From: Capniomyces stellatus
Taxonomy: Eukaryota; Kickxellomycota; Harpellomycetes; Harpellales; Legeriomycetaceae
Direction: 5' to 3'
Length of the DNA stretch: 64,000 bases
Assembly: GCA_001661515.1 (NCBI GenBank)
Contig: LUVW01000027.1
Span: 47,781-111,780, forward strand
Shown here in pieces: positions 20,519 through 32,112 of the stretch. The stretch's first letter is position 1. Each line of letters starts with the position of its first letter. Under the pieces are notes generated by a model. It ran no database searches and had not been told where the DNA came from. It saw nothing but the letters and a program-made list of their open reading frames with translations. The position numbers and the translations under genes are program-made.

Positions 20519-21846
20519 ATCTAATTCTTTTCAGTATCTAATGTTTCCACCGACTGCCTTGGTTGTGTAGATTTATATACTTTCCTTTTCTCCCACTAAT
20601 AGCTTAAATAGTAAAAGTACGCTCTTTTGAATCTCTTTGTCTGTTAAACGTGATATTTTGGTACGATCATTTTTTTTTCTGTTTTTTGCGATTTTATTTT
20701 ACTATATTAATTTAAAGATTTTTTTTTTTAACCACTACAATTACTTTACAACCCGAGTAAATTTTATATACACATGATTGGTCAGTTTGAAATCATCTCT
20801 CTAGCTATTACTTTGAACGATATTGTTGGATAACAAGACAAACTGCATCAGAGAAAACCTCCACCTTCACCTCCACCTCCACCCCATGATTTTTGGTTGT
20901 TGCAGCTAAAATATACTAATGCTGCACAATTAAGCTTGAAAATCACAAACACAGACGCTTATACATTAGACCTGAGATTTTAAACCAGTAAAAAAAACAC
21001 ACACACAATACTAGAATATCGAATAGCATTTGATGTAATGTAGTTTGGTCACTATGGTGCTATAAGAAAGGGAAAAAAAAGACAAATGCAACGGATTCAA
21101 ACAACTGTTTTGGATATATTAGACTTTGACAGCATTAGTCTTTAGATACATCAAAGGATTGACATAAACCTACAACAGCCATTAGTTTAGCCTATTTGTT
21201 GTTAAAGACAAAGTGGTTTTATCATTCTCCTTTGTCAAAATAATGAAGGTATTTACTGCATATTTAGTTCTCTTGAACCGACGTTCTTCGTGGAAATATC
21301 TTGTTTTTTCCCAAGTGGACGGCAGTACTGTGTTTAAACATCACGCATTTCCCTTATTACAAGTATCACAGTTTTGTTTTATTGCAAGTATCAAACTTGT
21401 CTTTTGTCGCAAGTACCACAGCTTTGTTGTATTTCGAGTGCCACACTGTTCTTTAAAGCCAGTGTCATTCTTTTTTTAAATCGGTAACGTTAGTAAGAAG
21501 GCTTTGTAGCTAGAGTTTAGTAGTTCTCTAGGATAACCTGAACCAGAACTATGAGTTGCTCTTGCAAGAACATAAGTATCTCAAACAAAAACATAGCAAA
21601 GTCAAACTCTTTTAGGTATAACTTTTCAAAAAACGTTGGTATCTATTTGAGAAAAAGAAAAGAAGATTTGATTGATACCGCCCAATGGAGGAAGACGAGT
21701 ATATCAGTACCGGTTAAAATTGTAAGACCCCAAACACTCTATTGGCAATTAAATATAAGAAAAATAATATGTTGGTTTTAGTTGTTCGGTCATGTATATA
21801 CTAGAAATCACACTGTCAGTCTATGTACATATTTTGCATTTCTTAG
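20519..21846. other. Divergent spacer with a 25-bp minisatellite
   Basis: This 1.3 kb AT-rich spacer separates the DTW gene from the Rad9-like gene. It has a T-rich block at 20660-20740, a short CCACCTCCACC run near 20860-20885, an ACACACACAC run at about 20997 and a degenerate 25-bp tandem repeat at 21362-21470. The missing first exon of the downstream gene may lie here. Candidates include an ATG at 21243 followed at once by a GTATTT donor, which would give phase 0, and an ATG at 21551; neither could be proven. Confidence 0.5.
21362..21470. repeat. Degenerate 25-bp tandem repeat
   Basis: Four copies of a unit beginning AGTATCACAGTTTTGTTTTA (25, 25, 25 and 24 bp) plus a partial fifth. Each begins AGTRYCA and ends in a GCA-like triplet. 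Divergence rises towards the right. Confidence 0.8.
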
Positions 21847-23744
21847 CGTTACTTTGAATTATCAAAGCTGCTAATCACGCCCTTGGGTGGAAAATTCAAA
21901 AACACGCTCGTATGTTTGGCGTGTAAAATCGATATATTCTGTTTTATCACTGAGAACGTGGTCACTGACTTGGAATACAACAACCTACAGCTGAAGCTTC
22001 CGGTAGACGTAGTGTATTGGAACAAGAGAGCACAAGTAAGAGTGTTTGTAAACATAGTACAGCAGTTTGTGCTTTTGTGCTTTTCTGAGATAAAAACCAA
22101 TAATACTAATTCAATTAGTAATTAAATTGCTAACGATGCTAAACACATACCCGTGGTCAATTGGGTCTGTACGTAGGCGCATAGTGTGAACTTCAGGAGT
22201 AAAAAGGGTGTGCACTACTCGTCATCGCTCAAGATATACTTGAGAGTAGACGAAAGACATTCCTTCAGAGAATTGATGAATGTCGATTTCACCGAAATCA
22301 ACTCTTTTTTATTACCAAAATACGGTAAAAATCATTTATAATAAAAACTCAACACTGCTAATTTTTTACATGATTGTCTCAATTATATGCCTGTGATTAA
22401 GGTTCCCACTTTATATATTGTTGTTTATTAATGTGGGTGGATGTTGGTACTGATGTTTTTAGTTTGGTGTATGTGTTATAGAAAAGCACAACCTGCGCCT
22501 TTTGCATTGGGTGGCACGGCGTAAGAACAAGTATACAGTATATATGACCATGTTTAAAAGAATTGAAGAACACAAAACACTTTTTAGCCTGAAAAACGCC
22601 TACAGCGACCTTAAGATTTTATCTGAAAAGGTAGAGCCAAGGAACAGAAGCACCGGTACGTCCAACCTCATTATAAAACGTGCTACATGACATCTTTTTT
22701 TTTATTACTGAAATAGCACTATTTTTGTTCCTTTCAGGATTTGCTTCCAAATTGAGAAATATATTTTTCCCTTTCTTGGAGTAAGAATAACTTCTGTACC
22801 AATAACATGTACGTTAATTCAAAACTCAAACTGCTTTGAGGTAGCTCGATTGCATTATACTAGCAGCCGAAACATAACACAAAGGGGAAATGTAGACGAC
22901 GTTGATCGAGATTTATGCAGCCAGCTCAATAAACTGAAAATAGACTTAAACGCTGAGGAACCATTTATTATGGACAATGAGATTGGTGCTGATCGAACAA
23001 GAACAAGAGAATATCAAAACTTGTTACTTAAGCACTCGAGCTCTAAAGTCTGGACTGGCTTTAAAGGTTGGTATTATTTTGTTTTAAAACTATGGTATAG
23101 TTGCGTTTACAGGTAGACTTTTATTCTTGAATGAATAAACCACGATACAAACTATAGCTGCTATTAAAAGAGGCCGCTTGGAGGAAAGCGAACATGATTC
23201 CAGTAACGGTAAGCGCTGCACATACATGAGTTTGAAACGTCGATAAGCCAGCTTATTTAAAGTCTAGTCATACATATGCAGACAAGCGTATATGTTTCCA
23301 GTGTGAAGTCTAGAAATGTCTTTCTGACTGTTGCAAAACCATGTTTAAATCACTACCTTGTGTGACTATGTTTAAATCACTACTTTGTGTGACTATGTTT
23401 AAATCACTACTTTGTGTGACTATGTAAGTCACTATCTTGTAAGACTATGTTTAAGTCACTGCCTTGTCAGACTATATTTAAATTTCCATTTTGAGTAACC
23501 ACATTTAAACTTCTACTTTGTGAAACTGTGTTTTTCTTTAGAAATACCAGAGGATCAGTTTCAGATACCATCATTCCCAGAACCATACTCCTTTGACTCA
23601 AAAGAAATGATACACGCAGACTCACTGCTTGGTGTAGATGCATTTAGCGGCTGCATTAATAGTCAAATCCACACTACTGCAAGTCGACCACAAGATTCTG
23701 CTGAGATTGATGTCTACAACCATGGACTTGTCGATAACGAATAG
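21847..23744 (+). CDS. Multi-exon protein, possible divergent checkpoint clamp subunit Rad9
   Basis: Recognisable exons are 21847-22035, 22177-22324, 22482-about 22655, 22738-23066, 23158-23208 and 23542-23744, about 330 residues. The first exon was not found. Rad9 is part of the 9-1-1 clamp that signals DNA damage. Weak resemblance supports it: a KNTLVCLACKID start, a CK-like SFRELMNVDFTEINSFLLPKYEK block, KYTVYMTMFKRIEEHKTLFSL (the clamp's KTY-L strand) and FQIEKYIFPFLGVRITSV followed by EVARLHYTSS. An acidic, Ser-rich tail (EIPEDQFQIP onwards) ends the protein, as in Rad9. Junctions agree in phase except between exons 3 and 4: the obvious donor CACCG|GTACGT leaves phase 1 while exon 4 needs phase 2. 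The weaker GTCCAA donor four bases on (exon end 22659) would fix it. Identity is tentative; the gene itself is more secure. Confidence 0.5.
23338..23535. repeat. 27-bp intronic minisatellite of the Rad9-like gene
   Basis: About seven copies of a unit like ACTATGTTTAAATCACTACT plus TTGTGTG fill the last intron (23209-23541). Central copies are identical. Later ones diverge, and the last merges into the TTTTTCTTTAG acceptor. Confidence 0.9.
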
Positions 23745-26287
23745 GTAGCTGTGCTAGATTCACTTGTTGGGCGGGCTGATGGATAGAAGCGCGCTCCTCT
23801 CCATGCTTTTATCGAAAGTTTAAATTACAAACTCGTTGGGTGTTTTCAACTCTTTTTGTGTAGTAATAAATGTTTTTTTTGGCTGATGAGGCCACACTAG
23901 CTCCACTGGATTTGATTAAAACGAGTATGATAATTTATTTCAACTATTAATTGATCTAGTCTATAAATTAACTGAGTTTACCAACTCTGATTTTAATTAA
24001 CCTAAAATAAAACAAAATGTGTTTTTAAGCATGAACTCGTTGAATACCTTGCAAATTCATTAACATAATTCCAATTGATTGAACTGTTTTGGGTTTAATT
24101 AATAATTTTTCTTTGTCGGAAATAGAGCAATAGTAACAATGTGCGAGTTGAGATTAGCGATTACTGAAGTATCAAAGCAATATAGCATGCAGTGCTTTTT
24201 TATTGTCATTAGGACTTGGTATATTTGAGCCCTTTCAAAATCAAATAGTTGCAAAGCAAGTATAATTAAATTAACTCCGAATTTGGTCAATGACATACAG
24301 CCAATGATTCTTGCTGACTGGTGGTAGGACAATATTAGCAACTTTAAGTTTAGCCACCTTCGCTTATCATACATCCACTATGCAGCATTTAACCGATTCA
24401 GCTTTACCTATTACAGGTATTAAATATATATTTTAAAAGGGTAGATCCAGAAGCCAAAATAGTAAACTCTAATGGTAGCGATAGCATGCCGAACTAGGGA
24501 TCAAGTTTGCACGCTAGTAATGAACCATATACAAAATTGGAAAATACATTTAGAGTAGTACGTGACTATATAATACAATGATCACTTCGTGAATTTGAAA
24601 TTGTGGATTAATTTGAAGACTATGTTTTGGAGAGTAATAGTGCAAGGATGGTTGGTACACATTTTTGAAATTCAAGACTATGATTAGCGGAGTTTACTCC
24701 TTTTCGATATTAGGGTTCTCCAATCTTGTGTAAAACAAATCGAGTCAAGGTTTAAAAATAATAATAATAAACTGTTTTTTTTTCTAATTTAAAAGACCTT
24801 TAGCAAAAAAGGCAGAATCAGTACTGTTTAATTGCGACTTTTCCACTATTGATTTCGGTTTATCATGACTATTTATTATGACTGCTTACCATGACTGTTT
24901 ATCCTCAATATTTGTTCTTTATTTTTCACAAAGCTGGCTTTTTTTTTATTTACTAGACAGTTTTTTGTATTGTGAATTTGGATGATTCAATTGATACTGT
25001 TTGTTGTTGTTTAGACCACAGAGCGAGTAGCTGAAAACCTAATTGAAAATTAAAGACGATTTATTAATCTAACTAATTAAAGAAGTTACACGATAACAAA
25101 ATGCTAAAAAATAATCAAAAAAATATTAGTCCAAACATTAGCCAGGCAAAGTAAATAATAGCCAATTCAAGATGAAGAAAGTGAAACTTTTCTCATTTGA
25201 AAAAATAGCAAATAGTAGTATGTGAAATCTATAATGTAAGAAGTAAAGTACAAATTTAAAATTTGCAAAAAGCAAAATTACAAAGCCGTAAAAAAAGAGG
25301 AAAAGAAAAGTAGAATAGCTTTAAAAGATTAATTAAAACTTAGCATTAGCAGCAAATTTAAAAGCAAGTTTAAAGCGGTTTATATCGCTGGGAATTATAA
25401 AAATTAAAAAAAATATAACCAAATCCAGAGCAAATTTATGTAATATGAACTAGGTTGCCAATCACCAGCGTATACCTAACTTTAAGTTTAGACTTTGAGC
25501 TGTGAAGGGGAGAACCAGATGAAAGAAAGTATGTTTATACCTTCATGAACAAAGAAAAAGCAGAAGATGACGAGAAGAAAAAAAAAGACAAAAAAGACAA
25601 AAACTGAGACTAGATCCAGGTTGAACAGTCAAAAGGGATGAACAGTGTTTTATGCTAGACCTATAGGAACTAGACTTTATTCAAGTTCGCCTCGGAAAAG
25701 GCAAATAATTCAGATTTAGGAAACTAAATTAGCTGACATAAAGACAAATAGGCACTATACTCAAAAAACTAGAAATAAGCTTCGAAACTTGCTTTATAAC
25801 AAAGCTGTTATCAGTGCAGGTTTAGACGCTGTAAACTAGTCCATCACCTACATTTTAACGCTATTATTGTTACCTCTTGAAAATACTTTGGATTGTTTTT
25901 TTTGGCACTATTACATACTTTTCTTTGCTAACGCCTGTCTTGTTTTTTTTAAACACGGAGCTTGGCTTAGGTTTTATGTTGAAAAGGCCACAGTTTATAC
26001 CCGACTCTACTGTTCTTTAACAAACCAAGCCTGGACTGTAAATGAGTAGAGCTGTACTCAATACGATTATCATTGCCATAAATTTAGACAAAAGCAAAAA
26101 AAAGGAGGCAGCACATGCTGTAGTTTAGCGAACACAAATACAGATACAGATACAAACACAACCACAAATATAAATATAAATAACAGAAGGGCCGAGAGAC
26201 AGCAGCAGCAAAGACATATGAGGATATATTGAATAGCAAGGCAATATAAATCTACAATTAGCAATCCAAATAAAGTATAAATTGAAA
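23745..26287. other. Gene-free spacer upstream of the RasGEF
   Basis: This 2.5 kb AT-rich spacer grows more A-rich on the + strand towards the RasGEF start (25000-25600), like the upstream DNA of other genes here. A purine-rich run (GAAGAAAAAAAAAGAC type) lies at about 25560-25605. A 91-codon minus-strand frame at 24099-24374 shows no domain. No tRNA boxes were seen. Confidence 0.6.
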
Positions 26288-29200
26288 ATGATTATATCCA
26301 AGAGCTCGTTTGGGAGCAGAATGAATGGAGATACATACGGAAGCAAAAGGTCTAGCGACAGTCTTCCTCGAGTAAGTTTGGGAACAAAAATAGGAAGTAG
26401 TTTGGGGATAAAGTTTTCGCTCTTTGGGTCAAAAAGCGGCACAGACTTGGACAAAAAAAGCGACCAAGCAAAGTTTTTGAATTTTGAAAGTAATAATGGA
26501 TCGATTAGCAGTCGTAGGGCGGACGAAAGCTCTATAAACCTTGAAGAGTATGTAACAGTGAAGGTACTTGTGTTTTCATTTATTTATTTCGAATATATAG
26601 AAGAGCAAATCAAAGATCTGGCTGTATTTACTGGGAGTGTTCGAATTGAGCTCAAGTTGTTGCGTATATTAACACAGTGTTTAAAATTATTTTGCGTAGA
26701 GCTTAAATTATGATGGATCAAACCACAGCAAGTCGACAAACTTTTCATTGGCGCAAGCTACGGATATCAGCAGGAGCGATAATGTCCACAATATTTCTTT
26801 TAACTCCCAGAGTGAGCTTGGGTTAAATAATGAAGACTTTAGTCCCGAGCTGACACAGTCGGAGATAGCAATACTTAGGAGGGATAATGGATCGGAAACG
26901 AAAAGCGGGATAGAGCCACGAAGCACTAATAGTGATGTCGGTCCGCTGCCAAAGTATTGGGAGCAGAGACTCACATTGGATAAAAAAGAGTACTTTATCA
27001 ATATTGTTACTGACCAAACAGTGTGGACTAGAAATGAAGTTTCCAGGATTGAAGAGTCAAGCCAGTTTGATTTAATAAAGCAGCCGGTTTTAGCGGCGGG
27101 CATTAGCAGCAAAAATAAGAATAATGATGATGGTAGCAACTATTCAGGAACAAGATCTGACAGGGTGTTTATCCAAGCAGTAATGGCAAGGCATAAAGAG
27201 AGCAAGAGGGAAAAGTTTGCACAAGAGAGGGCAAGAAAGGTACTAGAGGATGGAAAAGGGCTGGAGGGAAAAATAGAAGAGATCTCGATGTTTATGAAGA
27301 GAAGCGAGCTTGTGGGGGGGAAGGGATTGGTTACATGGGATAGATTAGCATCGCTGATCGAGGATGTGCTTAATGATATAGATGCTGCCATAAACGAGCA
27401 GGGTAAAACAAAGTACATTGAGCTCGCGGAAAAGATAGTAGACTCGGCAAAGTACGTACTGTTGGCGGTTAAAAGCAACGAGTGCGTAAGTGAGCAAGTG
27501 ACTTTTTATCGGTCTCACCAGCGAAAAATAATAAATCTTGGATGCGACCTGCTGATTTCGGCAAGCATAGCGTCAGGGATTTGGGCACCGCCAAACTCGG
27601 GGGCGCAACTAAAGAGCGGTGCAAGTAGCCTTGTTTCGGCAGTAAGAAGGTTTGTTCGAGAATCCAAAAGTAATGGACTACGGATCAACCAGCAAAAAGA
27701 TAGAACTACAACCGTTACTAGCGCCACTGGAGGCGAGGGAGCAGAAAGAAACGGAACCGAGCCTATGGGGGTTTCGCAAAGCATGAATAGCAATGTGCAT
27801 ACAAGTTTCAATCCGAGGTTGAAAAGTATGGAGTTATTGGATACTAATAGACTTGGGCAGTTTGGCCAAAGCGACTCTGGTTCAAAGGTAGAACCGTTTA
27901 GTCTGAGCAATTCCACAATCAATAATGGAGTCAATAGAGTCAATAGAATGAGTGGAATGAGCGGAATGAGCGGAACCAACAGTAGGTACTCGAAAAACCT
28001 GACCAGCCAGTCATCACTTTTAACTGGCTCTAATTTATATCAAAGGCTAAACTCTAGCAAGTCTTTAGATGACTTTAAAGTTGCGACTAGGCAAAGGTCA
28101 GCCTCGATTCTTAAAAAGACAAAACTCAATTATGAGCAAGAAGCAGCGAGACAAAGGCTGAAGCAACATCTTGTAGATCACCAGTATAATAGCTTCAATC
28201 AAAGCTCTGTTCTTCTAGCTGATCCCAAGCTGAACAACTCGGCATGGGGTATAAACTCAGCAGTGTTTGGTGGCGGCAACTTTTCAAGCATCAACATCAA
28301 CAACAGCACAATGAGTATTAACAATTTTAATAAAATGATTGAGGTGAAGCACAAGAACTCTAAACTCAAAGGCAAAAACGACAAGGATACGCTTGTTTTG
28401 GGGCTAAACTCGCTTGGTAAAATAGAGGAAACATCGCTGAGTTTGGCCAACGAGCTGTTGGTTTTGGAAAGAGAGATTGAAAAGCTTGAGCTCAGCGACT
28501 TGGAAAGCCTAATGAACGCAAACATGTCACAAGGGCCTGAAAAAAAGCATCAGTTTGCATCGGTGCTGGCCAGCAATTCCAAAGACAAAGACTATGTCAG
28601 CAAGCTTGGAAATCTGGATGTAAATAGAGATAAGCTGACGATCCCAAGCGGAAGTTTGGCAATATCATGCAAAAAGACCCTGGTGAGGCTGGCAGATTTT
28701 ATCCAGGAAATAGACCAGGTGGAGCACATTGTATCGTTTTGTGGCGTGGACGAGAACCTAATGTCGTTATCAGAGGCGTTGAACGAAGAAATCGACGAAA
28801 ATGATGCTGGTGGTAAAAAGACCCAGGTTAACAAAGTCCAGGCTGATGGAGCAAACGTGAGTGCAGAGAGCAAGGAAGTTCATATAAAAAACAGTAGTGG
28901 TAATAGGAAGTACGCCATAAAGCACTCGTTATCAAGACTGCGTAGCATTTGCGACGAGATAAGAAATTCAGGCGTGCTGCTGGTTACTGCGACGCAGGAC
29001 CTGATGTTTTTGGCGCCACAGCTGAACTACTACAATAGAATGGTTTCTCATTACAACATCAAGGCGTACAAAAGCTCTGATATAGTCTTGGACATGGACT
29101 TGAAACCCAGCAGTTCGGGAATAAATATGGCTGAAAACACAAAAGGGTCTTTGGAGCTGGCAACGAGAGGAGGTTTAAGAGACATCAATATGGGTGTGTC

Positions 29201-31592
29201 GTTTGTTTCGTTAAAGTCAAAAATCGAAGTGCCTGTTTTTAACCCGGAGGAAAAAACTTTTATTAATAAAAGCAGTCAGTTTGGGGGAAACGTGATTGGA
29301 ATAAACGTTACACGCGATGAGCTTTATGGCCTGAAAAAGTCAGACCCTCTTTACAAGAACCAAGTGCTACTAGTGCCCCACCCGTTCAAATCAACAGTGC
29401 AGCAAACCAACTTTGACGTGTTCCAGTCTCTAAACGCCAGAGACATTCTGGGCAAGTACACAAGCCACATAAGAGAGATAAAGCAGCTACTTGACAAGCT
29501 TGACTTCTTGTGTCTGAACTTGTGGCTTTCTGCGAAACACACTCTTGATATATGCGATCGGAAAATGCTGGTTGTTCTTTACACTCGCTTAACCCAGGGC
29601 AGAGTGGTCTCTTTGTCGGGCCAGCCTCAGCTTGCTAAAAAGGAGTCCAGAGTGACTTTCAAAGACATATCAAACAACAACAGCCGCGAGATTTTTCCAG
29701 CCAGCCAACCTAGCCCAGCCAAAAACAAGTCTGTGCCGCTGGTGGTAGAAGGCAGCACCGGATCAACTGAGTCAACAACCTCTGGTGCCTGGCAGAACGT
29801 CAAGGCCGAAACAAGCACCATTGATCCAAGTATAAAGCAAAAGCCAAAGTCGAGAACCTTTTTGCTGTCGTCCCAGTCTCAGCAGTCTCTTAAACGGGCA
29901 TTCCAGATTGGGGCGAAAAAGTCTCACTTGATGGAAAACGAGCCAAAGGTGGTGGTAAAAAACAAAGTGCGCTCCCCTGGGTCTGTTGGGATCACCAGAT
30001 CTCTGTCAAATATATTCCGCAAAAAACCTTCCAATCCGGTTTTCCAGGCGATAAATAGCATTCCCTCTCCAATCCAAGCGTCAGATCTTCCTGCTAAATC
30101 CTTCCAGAAAAAATTCAATGGCTCGGAGCAACACTCGTCGCTGCTGGTGTCTTCAGGGATATCGCAAGCCGCGTTTCTTCAATACGACCACCACCCAAGC
30201 GAGCTTACGCTCAACACAAACTCTACGGTCAAAGCAGGCACGCTAACTGCAATGGTTGAACGGCTGACTGCCCATGACATACTGGACACCCAGTTTGTTT
30301 CTACTTTTATGCTGACCTACCATGCATTCACCACGACGCCTAGACTCTTTAGCATTCTCTTTGAAAGGTACTCACTGCTGCCCTCCTCAGAGCTTAGGCC
30401 AGATGAACTGGTGGTCTGGAAAGAAAGAAAGCTGAACCCCATTCGGGTCAGAGTCTTCAACATTCTGAAAAGCTGGCTAAGAGAACATTTTTATCCAAAC
30501 GTTGAGGGCGACATTGACGCTCTTGATATGCTTCGTGTGTTTGCATGCACCACGATGGCGGATGTACAGCCCACAATGGCTGAACAACTAGTAAAGGCTG
30601 TTGACAACTGCAAGTCCGGCATACCCAATATGCTCTATAACAGAATGCAGCAGCCTAGCACAGAGTTCCACAAAAAATCTTTTACCGATCTGTCTGCAGG
30701 CAACTCCAGCATCTCCAACTCGCGGTTTAGAAAACTTGTTCCCAATCTGCCCAGCCCTCCTCCCGCACCAATTGTTCCTTCAATCGCCGGCAAACAAGAG
30801 CTTGCTTTGCTTAACATTGATCCAATCGAAATGGCCCGCCAGCTAACATTGATCGACTACAGTTTGCTAAGCAAAGTCCAGCCCATCGAGTTTCTACGCA
30901 AAGCTTGGTCACGCAGCCCTTCTGACCCAAAAGCCATCAACGGCCTGACAATTGAAACTGCTAGTAACCTGCGTGCCATTTCTTCGCTTTCCACCAGAGT
31001 CACTCATTTTGTAATCTCAACCATTTTGAACGAACCCAGTCTAAAAGCCCGCACAGCCCTCATTGCGTACTTTATTTCTCTTGGCGAAAATCTGTGGCTT
31101 TTAAACAACTTCAATGGACTAATGAGTCTTATTGGTGCACTGGAATCCACCCCAATCCGCAGACTCACCCGCACTTGGTCCCGTTTGCCAAAGAACTCTG
31201 TTTCGTCCTTCAACTCTCTTTGCTCCGTAATGTCTTCAACAAAGAACTTTGCCAACTACCGCGATGCTCTGCATAACCTCAACCCCCCCGCAATTCCGTT
31301 TATGGGCTTAACACTCACCGACCTCACTTTTATTGAGGATGGAAACCCTGACTTTGATTCTGCTCAAGCAGATCAAATTAACTTTTCCAAGTACGTCAGC
31401 GTCGCCAACTCCATTCGCGACATTCAACAGTTCCAGTACGTAAGATATTCTCTTTTGCAAGTAAACGAAGTACTCAAGTACTTCCTTAACGCGCTAAAGT
31501 TTTCTGTTCCCGTGGCTGCTAGTGATGATCATCTGATGGACATGTTCCTTGAACTTGGGAAAAAACTCGAACCATACGAGTTTGACAACTAG
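26288..31592 (+). CDS. Ras guanine nucleotide exchange factor (CDC25 family) with WW domain
   Basis: Two exons, 26288-26563 and 26700-31592 (phase 0), encode about 1722 residues. CDC25-type proteins load GTP onto Ras at the membrane and control cAMP or MAPK signalling and polarity. The splice recreates VKSLNYDGSN-SKSTNFSL, resembling the first half of an SH3 domain (ALYDYDGS), but the second half lacks the WW and FP-NY residues, so it looks degenerate. A WW domain follows at about 172-204 (PLPKYWEQRL to TVW). A REM/RasGEF_N module starts near 1267 (GTLTAMVERLTAHDILD) and the catalytic CDC25 domain spans about 1460-1720 (IDPIEMARQLTLIDYSLL, NFNGLMSLIGAL, PFMGLTLTDLTFIEDGNPD). The middle is Ser/Asn-rich. 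The coding strand moves from purine-rich at the 5' end to C-rich at the 3' end. The ATG at 26288 is the first of the frame. Confidence 0.92.
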
Positions 31593-32112
31593 GGAAACCA
31601 TGTAACTCTACATGTAAACTCGCATTTAACCATTGTAACAACTTTTGCCTACTCGAGTTCAATATATCCATTATTACATCTTTACCCTTGTTTAGCCGCT
31701 GTTTTTTTATTTTACATTAGACATTGTTCATTTTCTTATTTATGTTATAAAACAATAATATTCCACACCTTATACCATCATTTTTATCAAAGTAGTGATA
31801 ACCGAAATCAAAATAGCACAGTGCTTTATAGTATTTTTATGGTATTGTTTAATATTTTATGTTTTGTTGTGTTGATTTTGTTACCAATAAACCACATAAA
31901 TAAAAAATAAATAAAAAATAAATAAAAAATAAATAAAAAATAAAAATAGTGATAACCGAAATACAAACGTAAAAAAATTAAAAAAAAAAGGTGGCTAATA
32001 AAAATATTTATTTAAAATAAAAAAGGTAAAGCCAAGAAAGTTTCAATCAAGAAAAATAAGATAAAAATAATGCTTTAACAATAAGAAAAAGCAATAGTAA
32101 AACATGGGTGAT
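31593..32112. other. Convergent spacer, RasGEF and acyl-CoA synthetase
   Basis: This 520-bp AT-rich region lies between two stop codons. It contains four perfect copies of an 11-bp unit (AAATAAAAAAT) at 31898-31941 and a 16-bp exact direct repeat, TAGTGATAACCGAAAT, at 31793-31808 and 31947-31962. AATAAA-type polyadenylation signals are abundant for the + strand gene. Confidence 0.7.
31793..31962. repeat. 16-bp direct repeats flanking an AT-rich segment
   Basis: TAGTGATAACCGAAAT occurs exactly at 31793-31808 and again at 31947-31962. The 138 bp between them is AT-only in large part and includes the 11-bp tandem array. Confidence 0.85.

Noticed and set aside
23338..23535. Repeat array considered as CRISPR
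   Set aside because: Units are directly adjacent with no unique spacers, and it lies in a eukaryotic intron. It is a minisatellite.
24099..24374. 91-codon minus-strand frame in the RasGEF upstream spacer
   Set aside because: It lies alone in AT-rich DNA with no domain or splice context. A frame of this length is expected by chance in 2.5 kb.
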